The notes below the pieces were generated by a model. That model saw only the letters and a program-made list of their open reading frames with translations. It was not told the origin of the DNA and did not search any database. From the NCBI GenBank assembly GCA_913061515.1, contig CAJXSF010000002.1, positions 62,001 to 126,000 of the forward strand: DNA of 64,000 bases, written 5' to 3'. Position numbers and translations under genes: made by a program. Source of the stretch: an uncultured Gammaproteobacteria bacterium (lineage in GTDB: Bacteria > Pseudomonadota > Gammaproteobacteria > Pseudomonadales > Pseudohongiellaceae). Below are positions 29,106-37,261 of the stretch, piece after piece; the stretch's first letter is position 1; each line of letters opens with the position of its first letter.

Positions 29106-29789
29106 CTAAGAGCAAAGGCGTTCTTGTATCCAAGCCGAGATGTCTTGAATCTCCTCCAAACAAACCGAATGCTCCATAGGGTAATGTTTGTACTGCGTGG
29201 CATAGCCTAGCGCACGCAAGTCTTCTTCTGCTTTACGGCCCAAGGACTCATTGACAACTGGGTCGCGAGTGCCATGACACACCAATATTGGCAGCCCTTT
29301 GTTGATAGGGCTAGGCTCGACAGTCGCAACCGTTGGGAAGTAGCTAGATAAGGATAGAGCTCCGGCTAAGGGCTTGCTATAACTCAAGGCCGCTTGCAAT
29401 ATCACAGCGCCCCCCTGAGAGAAGCCCGCCAAGAGTATCCGATCGCTTGGCGTGCCGCGTTGGATTTCTCTTTCGATCAAGGCATGCACAGCTTCGGCCG
29501 AACGAGTTAACTGCACTGTATCTACTTTACGCCCTACATCCATTTCTAGGATATCGTACCAAGCGGGCATGACATAGCCACCATTGACCGTTACCGGTAT
29601 GGAGGGCGCATGAGGGAATATAAAGCGCAACTTCAAAGTGGAAGGTAGGCGCAACTCAGGCACGATACCCGCAAAGTCATGACCATCGGACCCTAGGCCA
29701 TGTAACCATATGATTGCTGCGTCTGGCTCCGCGCCTTCGGGGATAACACTCTCAACTGCAGGGAGATAATTCATGTGCGCCATTTCCAT
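29106..29789 (-). CDS. Carboxylesterase / lysophospholipase (alpha/beta hydrolase_2)
   Basis: A 227-residue cytosolic alpha/beta hydrolase. The start of the domain, 'IIWLHGLGSDGHDF', and the nucleophile Ser124 in 'LLAGFSQGGAVIL' are typical of the carboxylesterase/acyl-protein thioesterase family (EstB of Pseudomonas, PF02230). The Asp is in 'CHGTRDPVV' and the His in 'PMEHSV'. All three catalytic residues are intact and the length is normal. The track's ATG at 29789 and two internal ATGs (29783, 29774) are possible starts; homologues do not decide it. Substrates of the family are short-chain esters and lysophospholipids. Confidence 0.88.
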   Translation of the reverse strand: MEMAHMNYLPAVESVIPEGAEPDAAIIWLHGLGSDGHDFAGIVPELRLPSTLKLRFIFPHAPSIPVTVNGGYVMPAWYDILEMDVGRKVDTVQLTRSAEAVHALIEREIQRGTPSDRILLAGFSQGGAVILQAALSYSKPLAGALSLSSYFPTVATVEPSPINKGLPILVCHGTRDPVVNESLGRKAEEDLRALGYATQYKHYPMEHSVCLEEIQDISAWIQERLCS

Positions 29790-29968
29790 CGTTGCAAAAT
29801 GGGCATTGTCTCAAATCCAGCCCATCATGCCAGTGAAAATCTTTCGGTTTAGGAGAATGAGACTGCTTCGGGCAATACAGTGGTAGAATAAGCACCGCAG
29901 ATAGAAGCGTTAATTATTACCATGCCAACTCTTTGAGAGGCTGGCACATTGGGAGTAGACAAGTAAAA

Positions 29969-30367
29969 ATGGAAGACGTAATCGACTTATTACGCGAAGC
30001 CAATGAACCGGTTCCCGTCCCGCTGGAGCTCCCGGACGAGGACCTCTTAATCGAAATAGAGGAAGCGCTTTATGTCGCCCTCCCCGATGACTTACGCCTT
30101 TATTTAGCCACCGTTAGCGATGTTGTCTATGGCCATTTGGAGCCGGTGACCGTGACAGATCCAAACTCTCATACCTATTTGCCCGAACTGGCAGCGGTCG
30201 CTTGGAGTATGGGTTTACCAAGACGACACTTGCCCATATGCGAAGCTAATGGCGGCTATTACTTTATCAAACACGATGGAAGCGTTGGTTTTTGGGACCA
30301 GTCCGATAGCGATGAAGAATGGGACACTATTTGGCACTGGATAACCGATGTTTGGCTAGTAGACTGA
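29969..30367 (+). CDS. SMI1/KNR4 (SUKH)-family protein
   Basis: The protein has 132 residues if the ATG at 29969 is used; the track's TTG at 29933 would add 12. It is acidic with alternating short helices and strands: 'LPDEDLLIEIEEALYVALPDDLRLYL' near the start, then 'WSMGLPRRHLPICEANGGYYFI' and 'GSVGFWDQSD', as in SMI1/KNR4 domain proteins. Many SUKH proteins are immunity proteins for polymorphic toxins, but others are housekeeping and no toxin gene is next to it. It lies 11 bases upstream of trxC, so the two are likely co-transcribed. The function is not assignable beyond the family. Confidence 0.7.
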   Translation: MEDVIDLLREANEPVPVPLELPDEDLLIEIEEALYVALPDDLRLYLATVSDVVYGHLEPVTVTDPNSHTYLPELAAVAWSMGLPRRHLPICEANGGYYFIKHDGSVGFWDQSDSDEEWDTIWHWITDVWLVD

Positions 30368-30378
30368 GGAAACACTCA

Positions 30379-30810
30379 ATGTCGCAAGAAATTTTTGTTA
30401 CCTGCCCGCACTGTCATCGCAAAAATCGCATGCCTGCGGAAAAACTTTCGGCGCAAGGACAATGTGGCGCATGTAAAAAGCCCTTGTTTGCGGGCAAACC
30501 CGTCACACTCAAGCAAGCAAATTTCAATTTACACTTAGGGAGCGACATCCCTATTGTGGTCGATTTCTGGGCGCCATGGTGTGGCCCTTGTCGGCAGTTC
30601 GCCCCTACTTTTGCGGCCTCTAGTGCAACACTTGAGCCGAGCGTTCGACTTGCAAAGGTAAACACTGAGGAAGAGACGGCAATAGCACAGCGGTATGGAA
30701 TTCGCAGCATTCCCACATTAATGATGTTCAAAAACGGCAAAGAAGTCGCAAGAGTGTCCGGTGCAATGCCAGCTGCCCAGTTTGAGCGTTGGGTACGCGA
30801 GCAATTGTAA
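30379..30810 (+). CDS. trxC: Thioredoxin 2
   Basis: A 143-residue protein from ATG 30379 (GAGGA eight bases upstream); the track's upstream start at 30319 lies inside the SUKH gene. The N-terminal zinc-binding module has two CxxC pairs (Cys9/Cys12 'CPHC', Cys29/Cys32 'CGAC'), which sets TrxC apart from TrxA. The thioredoxin domain then carries 'WAPWCGPCRQF' (Cys68, Cys71) and cis-Pro 'IRSIPTLMMF'. It reduces cytosolic disulphides and in other bacteria is induced under oxidative stress. All key residues are intact. Confidence 0.95.
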   Translation: MSQEIFVTCPHCHRKNRMPAEKLSAQGQCGACKKPLFAGKPVTLKQANFNLHLGSDIPIVVDFWAPWCGPCRQFAPTFAASSATLEPSVRLAKVNTEEETAIAQRYGIRSIPTLMMFKNGKEVARVSGAMPAAQFERWVREQL

Positions 30811-30932
30811 AGTGGTGGGCGCGGCTAGCGTCTGCTTAGCTGAGCCATACCGATACTTTCTCAGTCGTAGTACACTGATACTTGTTCGCCTGCGATAATG
30901 CTGCGGGTATTTAATAACAAGAGGTTTAACTC

Positions 30933-31625
30933 ATGACATTGGCCAAAATACTGGCGCTATTTAGCGCTTGTGGATTCCTTGCTGCCTGTGGCTCTAACGA
31001 TTATCTTGCGCAACCGCGCGCCGAAATGTTCCCAGGGACGCAGCAACAAAGCCTGCAATCCGCTAGCCATTGGCAACTGCTTGCAGAAAATGAGTCCAAT
31101 GCCATCGCCCGTAGCTTAGGGGATGGTGGAGGTGTCATTACTCCCTCAATTTATTTAGGCAATGCCGCAAGCACAGCGGGTGACTTTCAGAGCGCTTATC
31201 ACAATATGCTACTGAGCCAGCTCATCGCTCAGAATATCGATGTCATGCTAAGCCGAGAAAATGCATTGTTTACGCTGGAGTATGATGTGCAAGTCGTTGA
31301 GCATGCTAGCCGTAACTTATTGCCGCCACGCCCAGGCACATTCTCTAGTTTTCTCTTAGCAGGGGCAGCCATTCATGATGCTCAATACTGGGGTGACAGT
31401 AGTCTGATTCTAGTCCCTATCGCAGTGGCTGGTGATCTTTGGAGCAAGTTCAATAGCGATACCGCCGCAAGCACCACAGAGGTCATCATTACAACCCGCG
31501 TGCTCGACAGCCAACAAATCGTGCACTCTAGCAATCACGTTTACTATTTTGACAGAGACGATATCGCGCAATACAAAGGCGAGGGCAGAGTATTCGATGT
31601 CGTGAACACAAGGGGTGGTCAATAA
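30933..31625 (+). CDS. Lipoprotein, function unknown
   Basis: A 230-residue protein with a lipobox: 'FLAAC' at about residues 16-20 after a hydrophobic signal, so probably lipid-anchored. The region 'AIARSLGDGGGVITPSIYLGNAA' and a hydrophobic 'FSSFLLAGAAIHDAQYW' segment are visible, as is 'TEVIITTRVLDSQQIVHSS' near the end. I do not recognise the family. Its stop overlaps the start of the FlgO-like gene as TAATG, so the two are translated together and probably form a complex or share a pathway at the outer membrane. Confidence 0.75.
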   Translation: MTLAKILALFSACGFLAACGSNDYLAQPRAEMFPGTQQQSLQSASHWQLLAENESNAIARSLGDGGGVITPSIYLGNAASTAGDFQSAYHNMLLSQLIAQNIDVMLSRENALFTLEYDVQVVEHASRNLLPPRPGTFSSFLLAGAAIHDAQYWGDSSLILVPIAVAGDLWSKFNSDTAASTTEVIITTRVLDSQQIVHSSNHVYYFDRDDIAQYKGEGRVFDVVNTRGGQ

Positions 31626-32158
31626 TGCGCAAGACATTTCACTGGCTGGCTATTACGATCATCGCCGCAACACTGGCAGCCTGCATGAGCGACCCCTATG
31701 AAACGGGCATCGATCTCATTACAAGCACCAATCGAGCAGCAGCTAATAACCTAATCCGCATGGCAGGCCCAGAGATAAACCCAAGCAATAATATTATTGC
31801 GGCCAGTTTCGCTTCGATCGATGATTTAACGGAATCGTCAACTTTTGGTCGCGTAGCATCCCAACAACTTACCTCACAGTTTACAGCTGCCGGGTATTCG
31901 GTTGTCGAAATGCTGCTTCGCAATAGCGTTTATATTAGCGAGAGACAAGGAGAGTTTTTGCTGTCTAGGGCCATCAATGAAATCAGTGCTGAGCACAATG
32001 CCCATCTAGTGCTAGTTGGCACCTATGCCGTAGGTGAAAGCAATGTGTTTGTGACGGCGAAACTTATTCGCACCGCCGACAGTGTCATTATTGCTTCCCA
32101 TGATTATGTTCTGCCATATACACGCGATATGCGCACGCTATTACGGCAGTGGCAGTAA
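31625..32158 (+). CDS. FlgO-like lipoprotein
   Basis: A 177-residue protein with a lipobox ('LAACMSDPY', lipid-modified Cys near residue 20). The mature part has 'AASFASIDDLTESSTFGRVASQQL', 'GYSVVEMLLR' and 'NAHLVLVGTYAVGESNVFVTAKLI', the pattern of the FlgO domain of outer-membrane proteins that in Vibrio stabilise the flagellar outer ring. No flagellar gene is visible in the window, so the role may be non-flagellar. It is translationally coupled to the lipoprotein upstream and converges on paralogue B with a single-base gap. Confidence 0.72.
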   Translation: MRKTFHWLAITIIAATLAACMSDPYETGIDLITSTNRAAANNLIRMAGPEINPSNNIIAASFASIDDLTESSTFGRVASQQLTSQFTAAGYSVVEMLLRNSVYISERQGEFLLSRAINEISAEHNAHLVLVGTYAVGESNVFVTAKLIRTADSVIIASHDYVLPYTRDMRTLLRQWQ

Positions 32159-32159
32159 A

Positions 32160-33911
32160 CTACTGCTGCACAGGTTTCAAAACACGAATGTAATGGCTAA
32201 ATATTTCGTCGTAGGTTGTAATCCCTACCTTAACGTCGGCCTCTGGGTCGACGTTCTGCGGATTCGAAGCAGAGTTGTCATACACAGTTTCCGAAATCAG
32301 TCGTGACCCCGCAGGCAGGAGCAATCTTTCACGCATTTTGTAGTTCATCTGCCAATTAAAATTGTAGTTCGCGACATTGATCAGCCGCTGCACAGTTCCG
32401 TCAGGAAATTGCGCAGAGATAGTCATACTCTTGCCCCGAGTGTGCGTTTGCGGCGCAAAACTCTCAACCCACACATCGTTCTCAAACACTGGCGTCTGTG
32501 CATGCTCAACCTGATTCACCACGCCCGCAGGAATTGAGAACTGCGAGTTCAGCGCAATCACATTGTGCACTTCATACTCTGGAGCGGTGTCGCGGAAATA
32601 CAGCCCTATTCGGGTAGCATCGATAGTGTCTCTACCGCCCGTGACATAGCGTATTTTGAACGATAGATCGCGGTCCTGGCGCAGCAAAAATGCAGAGTCA
32701 TCTGCGAACTTTTCTTCCGTGCTAGGAGGCACATAAAGACTAATGAACTCAGTGTTCTCGGGACTTACCAAACCGGCTTCATCTTTCTCGACAATATTAG
32801 GATCAACCGCAAACACTAACAAACTGTGCAATACGGATCGGTCGCCCACATTATACGCAACAGCCTGCACCCATTGATCTTGCGTCAGGTTCAAGTCCGC
32901 GCGCCGAATTTTAAAGTCGACCATACCAGTGGCTGGCACCTCTATCGCTGGCACATCAACAATCAGGTCTGGTTCGCCTAGCGCCCACTGCTCACTGAGC
33001 TCTTCCTGTTCTCTAAGTGGATCCCCTTCCCCGGCATTGCGTGCACCACTATCGATCCAATGAACCAGTGTAATCAATTCCTCATCGGTGATGTGGTGAA
33101 TATCCTCCCACGCCCCTTCCTGCTCATCGATTTGCCCTGGAGGCATTCGGTGAGTAATCAATACTTCACGAATCATGGGGCTCCAGCCTTGAATCATTCG
33201 GTGGCTGACCATCGCCCAAGGGGCCAAACCATCCTCGATGTGACATGTCGTGCAGCGACGTTTGAGGATCGGTGCAATTTCATCTTCATAGGAAATTTGT
33301 CGATCCCCAAAGCGTTCCTGATAAAGGTAGGCAATAGGGGCCCCCTCGACGGCTGGTAACTCTTCTTCGGGCAAATCGTCACCTTCAAGTAATGCGATCA
33401 GAGCTTGTTCAAGATAAGGAGTCTCGGGGGGCGTTGCAGGCACCGCAATGCCACTAGCCAAAGGGCCTCGATAAAGAACATCGTGAGACTCAGGGTCTAG
33501 AATGAAGGCTTCATCGGTAGTAGTAACTTGCAAAGATCGTGCGACCAATTGAGCGCTATCTTGCAATACGGGCAAATCGACACCGATTCTGGCCAATTCA
33601 TCGATTATTTGCTGGCGGCTCTGTCCAGGGATAGGGTTTAGCATTAAGACCTCCACACCCTGTTCACTGTAGCGGGTGTGGAGATCCTGTAGGAGGGGGA
33701 TGGCTTGTTGCGATGCAGGCTCGCCATTGGCTTGCACAAACAACACAACGAACTCAGATTCACCATAGCGACTTAACTGATGAAAGGTGCCGTGTTGATC
33801 CAACAATGCGAAATCGGTACTTCTCTGCGCCATTGCTGACACAGAGACTAATGTGGCAAAAAACAAGCCTAAATACTTTAGGCAATTGATCATATTTATT
33901 CGAATTCTCAT
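32160..33911 (-). CDS. Exported redoxin - cytochrome c - copper-monooxygenase-like protein (paralogue B, copper ligands lost)
   Basis: Same layout as paralogue A at 25.5 kb: signal peptide ending 'SAMAQ', cysteine-free thioredoxin-like domain ('VLFVQANGEPAS'), heme c motif CTTCH with distal Met 'HRMPPGQ', then a copper type II monooxygenase-like domain. Aligned by eye, most copper ligands are missing. HH of A is 'LHSLL' (His-Ser), LHY is 'KIRY' (His to Arg), HMH is 'QTH' (first His to Gln), and the Met in 'WDEMFF' is Ile in 'YDEIFS'. The heme is kept, so it may be an electron-transfer or binding partner, not a monooxygenase. The start is uncertain: ATG 33911 fits a signal peptide; 33956 (track) and 33893 remain possible, and none has a strong Shine-Dalgarno. 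Confidence 0.8.
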   Translation of the reverse strand: MRIRINMINCLKYLGLFFATLVSVSAMAQRSTDFALLDQHGTFHQLSRYGESEFVVLFVQANGEPASQQAIPLLQDLHTRYSEQGVEVLMLNPIPGQSRQQIIDELARIGVDLPVLQDSAQLVARSLQVTTTDEAFILDPESHDVLYRGPLASGIAVPATPPETPYLEQALIALLEGDDLPEEELPAVEGAPIAYLYQERFGDRQISYEDEIAPILKRRCTTCHIEDGLAPWAMVSHRMIQGWSPMIREVLITHRMPPGQIDEQEGAWEDIHHITDEELITLVHWIDSGARNAGEGDPLREQEELSEQWALGEPDLIVDVPAIEVPATGMVDFKIRRADLNLTQDQWVQAVAYNVGDRSVLHSLLVFAVDPNIVEKDEAGLVSPENTEFISLYVPPSTEEKFADDSAFLLRQDRDLSFKIRYVTGGRDTIDATRIGLYFRDTAPEYEVHNVIALNSQFSIPAGVVNQVEHAQTPVFENDVWVESFAPQTHTRGKSMTISAQFPDGTVQRLINVANYNFNWQMNYKMRERLLLPAGSRLISETVYDNSASNPQNVDPEADVKVGITTYDEIFSHYIRVLKPVQQ

Positions 33912-34040
33912 AGACTGCACTTGCTCATTTACGACATTGATCTCGCATTTAAACATAGTGCTGCCTACTCGGCTCCCTCGATTCTCACTAATTGCTGACG
34001 AATTTTGAAAGCAGTATGCGAAATCTAAAAAACCTCGTAA

Positions 34041-36590
34041 TCACACGATAAAATTGACCAATTTGCCAGGGACAAAGATCACTTTTTTAATCGCCACCCC
34101 TTCTAGCTTGTCTGCGACGCCTTCGGCTTGTTTGGCAGCCTCTTCGATTTGTGCGCGCTCCAAACCTCTATCAACGCTAAGCTCTGCGCGGCGTTTGCCA
34201 TTGATATGGACGGTCATTGTCATCGTATCGGCGACCAACCAGTCCTCATCCGCTTTTGGCCAAGGGTAATAGGCTAAGGTCTCTGTATGGCCTAGGCGTT
34301 GCCAAAGCTCCTCCGCTACGTGCGGGGCAAAGGGGGCAAGGACCAGTACGAATTTTTCCGCGATCTCTTTAGGAATACGCTTCTGCTTCTTGGCAAGATT
34401 TACAAACTCCATCATCTTGGCAATAGAAGTGTTAAAGCGCATGTTTTCAATATCGCTGGTCACCTTATGCACAGTGATATTAATTTCGCGGCGCAAGTCA
34501 TCATTCGCACTGGCTTCAGGCTCGTCAGTGATCACGCTAGAGAGTTCATCGGTTTCGATATCAATGAGCAAAGACCAGGCGCGATCAAGAAAGCCAAACA
34601 CGCCTTTCACGCCATTAGTCTGCCAAGGCTTAACCGCCTCCAATGGCCCCATGAACATTTCATATAGACGCAAAGAGTCGGCACCGTATTCAGCGACAAC
34701 ATCATCCGGGTTGACGACATTCAGACGCGACTTAGACATCTTCTCTTCGCGCGCACTCAGCAAAGTATCACTGTCTTTCGCGTAAGGCTTGCCATCTCGG
34801 TATTCCACCTCAGTCGGCGCATAGAAACGACCGGCCTCATCGCGGTGACTAATCCCAAGAATCATGCCTTGGTTAAAGAGCTTCTTGAATGGTTCGCGTG
34901 TATGCACAAGACCGCAGTCAAATAGCACTTTATGCCAAAAGCGCGAGTACAATAGGTGCAAAACGGCGTGCTCCACACCACCGACATATAGATCGACTGG
35001 GCCCCAATATTTTTCCGCTTCGGGGTCAAAAGGCATTTGATCGTTATGCGGATCCATATAGCGCAGGTGGTACCAACATGAGCCAGCCCATTGCGGCATA
35101 GTATTGGTTTCACGCAGCAACTGCTCACCATTCAATTCGACACGCATCCAGTCTTGCGCTCGCGCTAGCGGCGGCTGCCCATCAGATGTTGGTTTGTATT
35201 CATCCAGTTCTGGCAGTGTAATCGGCAAGTCACCCTCTGGCACAGCAGTGATCGCACCGGTTTTGGGGTTATGCATGATTGGGAATGGTTCGCCCCAATA
35301 GCGCTGCCGAGAGAACAGCCAATCGCGTAATTTATAGGTCGTCTCCCCTTTACCTAAACCTTGCTCTTCTAGCCAGGAGATCATCTTCGCTTTTGCTTCG
35401 ACCGTGTTAAGCCCATCTAAGAATTGCGAATTAACTGCCGCGCCTTCTGCGACATGAGCAGCCTCTTCAATATTTCCGCCAGCAACCACTTCGATAATCG
35501 GCAAGCCGAACACTTTGGCAAATTCGTAGTCACGCTCATCGTGCGCAGGCACCGCCATAATGGCACCCGAGCCATAGTCCGCCTTCACATAGTCTGCAAT
35601 CCAAATAGGCACAGGCAAACCGCTGGCAGGGTTAATTGCATAGGCACCGGTGAAAACTCCAGTCTTCTCTTTCGCTGCCGCCGTTTCACGGTCTAGATCA
35701 CTGATATTTTTAACTTTTTCAACATAGGCTTGTACAGCTTCCGACTGCTCACCCGTGCTAATTTTTGCCACGAGAGGGTGCTCTGGTGCCAACACACAGA
35801 AGGTTGACCCAAATAATGTGTCAGGACGCGTGGTAAAGACTTCGAAACTAGCGTCATGATCCTTCACCGCAAAGCGCACCTGCGCCCCAACCGACTTACC
35901 AATCCATTGCCGCTGCATTTCGATAATGCCCGATGGCCAATCTAGCTCATCCAAATCACTTAATAGGCGCTCGGCATAAGCGGTGATTTTCAGCATCCAT
36001 TGGCGCATCATGCGACGCTCGACCAAATCCCCGGTCTCAACATAGCGCCCATCTTGTACTTCTTCGTTGGCCAACACAGTGCCCTGAGCAGGGCACCAGT
36101 TCACTGGCACCTCGGCTAAGTAGGCCAAATCTTTCTCGTACAGCTTCAAGAATATCCACTGTGTCCAACGGTAGTAATCCACCTTGCTGGTATCGATCTC
36201 GCGCTTCCAATCATAGGACAGACCTAGACGTTTGATTTGCCCGCGAAAATTGCTGATATTCTCTTGCGTGATTAATGCTGGATGACGCCCTTCACGAATA
36301 GCAGCGCGCTCGGCTGGAAGCCCAAAAGCATCCCAGCCCATTGGGTGCAATACATTAAACCCATTCATGCGCTTATAACGCGCAATGATATCGGTGGCGG
36401 TATACCCTTCTGGATGCCCTACGTGCAGCCCTGACCCAGAAGGGTAGGGAAACATGTCTAGTACATAATATTTAGGCTTGCTGAAATCATCATTGCCAAC
36501 ACTGAAGGTGCTGTTCTCGTCCCAGAACTGCTGCCATTTCGGTTCGATTTCCGAGGGGCTGTATTTCTTACTCATGCTATTTGCCGTCAT
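34041..36590 (-). CDS. leuS: Leucyl-tRNA synthetase
   Basis: An 849-residue class I synthetase that charges tRNA-Leu. The HIGH-type motif is '[14 protein letters not shown]' near residue 40 and KMSKS is '[10 protein letters not shown]' near 620. The editing (CP1) domain with '[10 protein letters not shown]' and '[12 protein letters not shown]' is complete. The C-terminus ends in '[13 protein letters not shown]', as usual. Length is close to E. coli LeuRS (860). An internal ATG at 36575 (MSKKYSPSE) could be the true start. It lies apart from lptE/holA, its frequent neighbours, which are not visible here. Confidence 0.97.
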   Translation of the reverse strand: MTANSMSKKYSPSEIEPKWQQFWDENSTFSVGNDDFSKPKYYVLDMFPYPSGSGLHVGHPEGYTATDIIARYKRMNGFNVLHPMGWDAFGLPAERAAIREGRHPALITQENISNFRGQIKRLGLSYDWKREIDTSKVDYYRWTQWIFLKLYEKDLAYLAEVPVNWCPAQGTVLANEEVQDGRYVETGDLVERRMMRQWMLKITAYAERLLSDLDELDWPSGIIEMQRQWIGKSVGAQVRFAVKDHDASFEVFTTRPDTLFGSTFCVLAPEHPLVAKISTGEQSEAVQAYVEKVKNISDLDRETAAAKEKTGVFTGAYAINPASGLPVPIWIADYVKADYGSGAIMAVPAHDERDYEFAKVFGLPIIEVVAGGNIEEAAHVAEGAAVNSQFLDGLNTVEAKAKMISWLEEQGLGKGETTYKLRDWLFSRQRYWGEPFPIMHNPKTGAITAVPEGDLPITLPELDEYKPTSDGQPPLARAQDWMRVELNGEQLLRETNTMPQWAGSCWYHLRYMDPHNDQMPFDPEAEKYWGPVDLYVGGVEHAVLHLLYSRFWHKVLFDCGLVHTREPFKKLFNQGMILGISHRDEAGRFYAPTEVEYRDGKPYAKDSDTLLSAREEKMSKSRLNVVNPDDVVAEYGADSLRLYEMFMGPLEAVKPWQTNGVKGVFGFLDRAWSLLIDIETDELSSVITDEPEASANDDLRREINITVHKVTSDIENMRFNTSIAKMMEFVNLAKKQKRIPKEIAEKFVLVLAPFAPHVAEELWQRLGHTETLAYYPWPKADEDWLVADTMTMTVHINGKRRAELSVDRGLERAQIEEAAKQAEGVADKLEGVAIKKVIFVPGKLVNFIV

Positions 36591-36632
36591 TCGCGAGGTT
36601 GCGATTTGAGGGGATTAATCCCTTGAAAGTGA

Positions 36633-36670
36633 TAAAAATTTGGGAGAAAGAGGATAAACCACCTCCTCCC
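36633..36670 (-). terminator. Probable terminator of the small exported protein gene
   Basis: On the minus strand a GGGAGGAGG arm pairs with CCTC and CTCCC (a TTT bulge between them) and is followed by AAATTTTTA. It lies ten bases past the stop of the 36.7 kb gene. The bulge weakens the stem, but the T tract is clear. Confidence 0.5.
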
Positions 36671-36680
36671 GCATTACAAT

Positions 36681-37112
36681 TTACCTATTAACCATAGAAA
36701 GGTAGTGTGCGCAGATTGTAGGCAGCTTTGCGACGCGGTCGAACTCTCGACGCTCGATCCCCGATGCTGAAACATTAGGACCGCTTAGAAACATCACCCG
36801 CGTTCGCAGTTCAATTTCTCCCTCACCCCAGTCTTGTCCAGAAGGTGAGACCTCTTCGCCATATAAGCTAAAAAAGCGCACCGGGTTCCAACTAACCTGC
36901 CCACCATCGGTAATGGCTCCGGTTGCTAAGAAGACATTGAGATCGGGCAGGATTCGACATTGGAAAATGTTGGCACTGGCATCCACATTAACATAGGTAA
37001 AATTACGTAAATATTTCCAATTGCCTACCAAACCATCTTCAATCTCTTGAGCCATTGAAGTTGAACTCAAGGCACCAAGCAGCATCCCTATTATTGCCAA
37101 TCTACTTTTCAT
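36681..37112 (-). CDS. Small exported protein, unknown function
   Basis: The protein has 143 residues from ATG 37112 (GGAG eight bases upstream); the track start at 37130 adds six. The signal peptide 'MKSRLAIIGMLLGALSS' is cleaved near 'SMAQ'. The mature protein is about 120 residues with two cysteines, in 'FQCRILP' and 'PTICAHY', that could form a disulphide. It contains 'GLVGNWKYLRNFTYV', reminiscent of small lipocalin-like or META-type exported proteins, but I cannot assign a family. It diverges from the caspase-like gene by about 150 bases. Confidence 0.68.
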   Translation of the reverse strand: MKSRLAIIGMLLGALSSTSMAQEIEDGLVGNWKYLRNFTYVNVDASANIFQCRILPDLNVFLATGAITDGGQVSWNPVRFFSLYGEEVSPSGQDWGEGEIELRTRVMFLSGPNVSASGIERREFDRVAKLPTICAHYLSMVNR

Positions 37113-37261
37113 GCATTTATCTCCGCTCACTTTTTTGCCGAACCTAGGGCTTTTTGTCGTTAGACTTGCCTGTCGACATCGGCTAATCTTTTGCTGGTTT
37201 GCTATTGGCCCGATCGTCTGGCAAATATCTTCATTTATGACAACGCCACAGGGCTCGTTCT

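Noticed and set aside
34390-34785. 131-codon plus-strand ORF opposite leuS.
   Set aside because: A shadow of the leuS coding strand; no Shine-Dalgarno and composition reflects codon bias of leuS.
36611-36622. Palindrome GGGATTAATCCC between leuS and the small exported gene.
   Set aside because: It has no hairpin loop and is not near a clear promoter; could be a binding site but nothing supports it.
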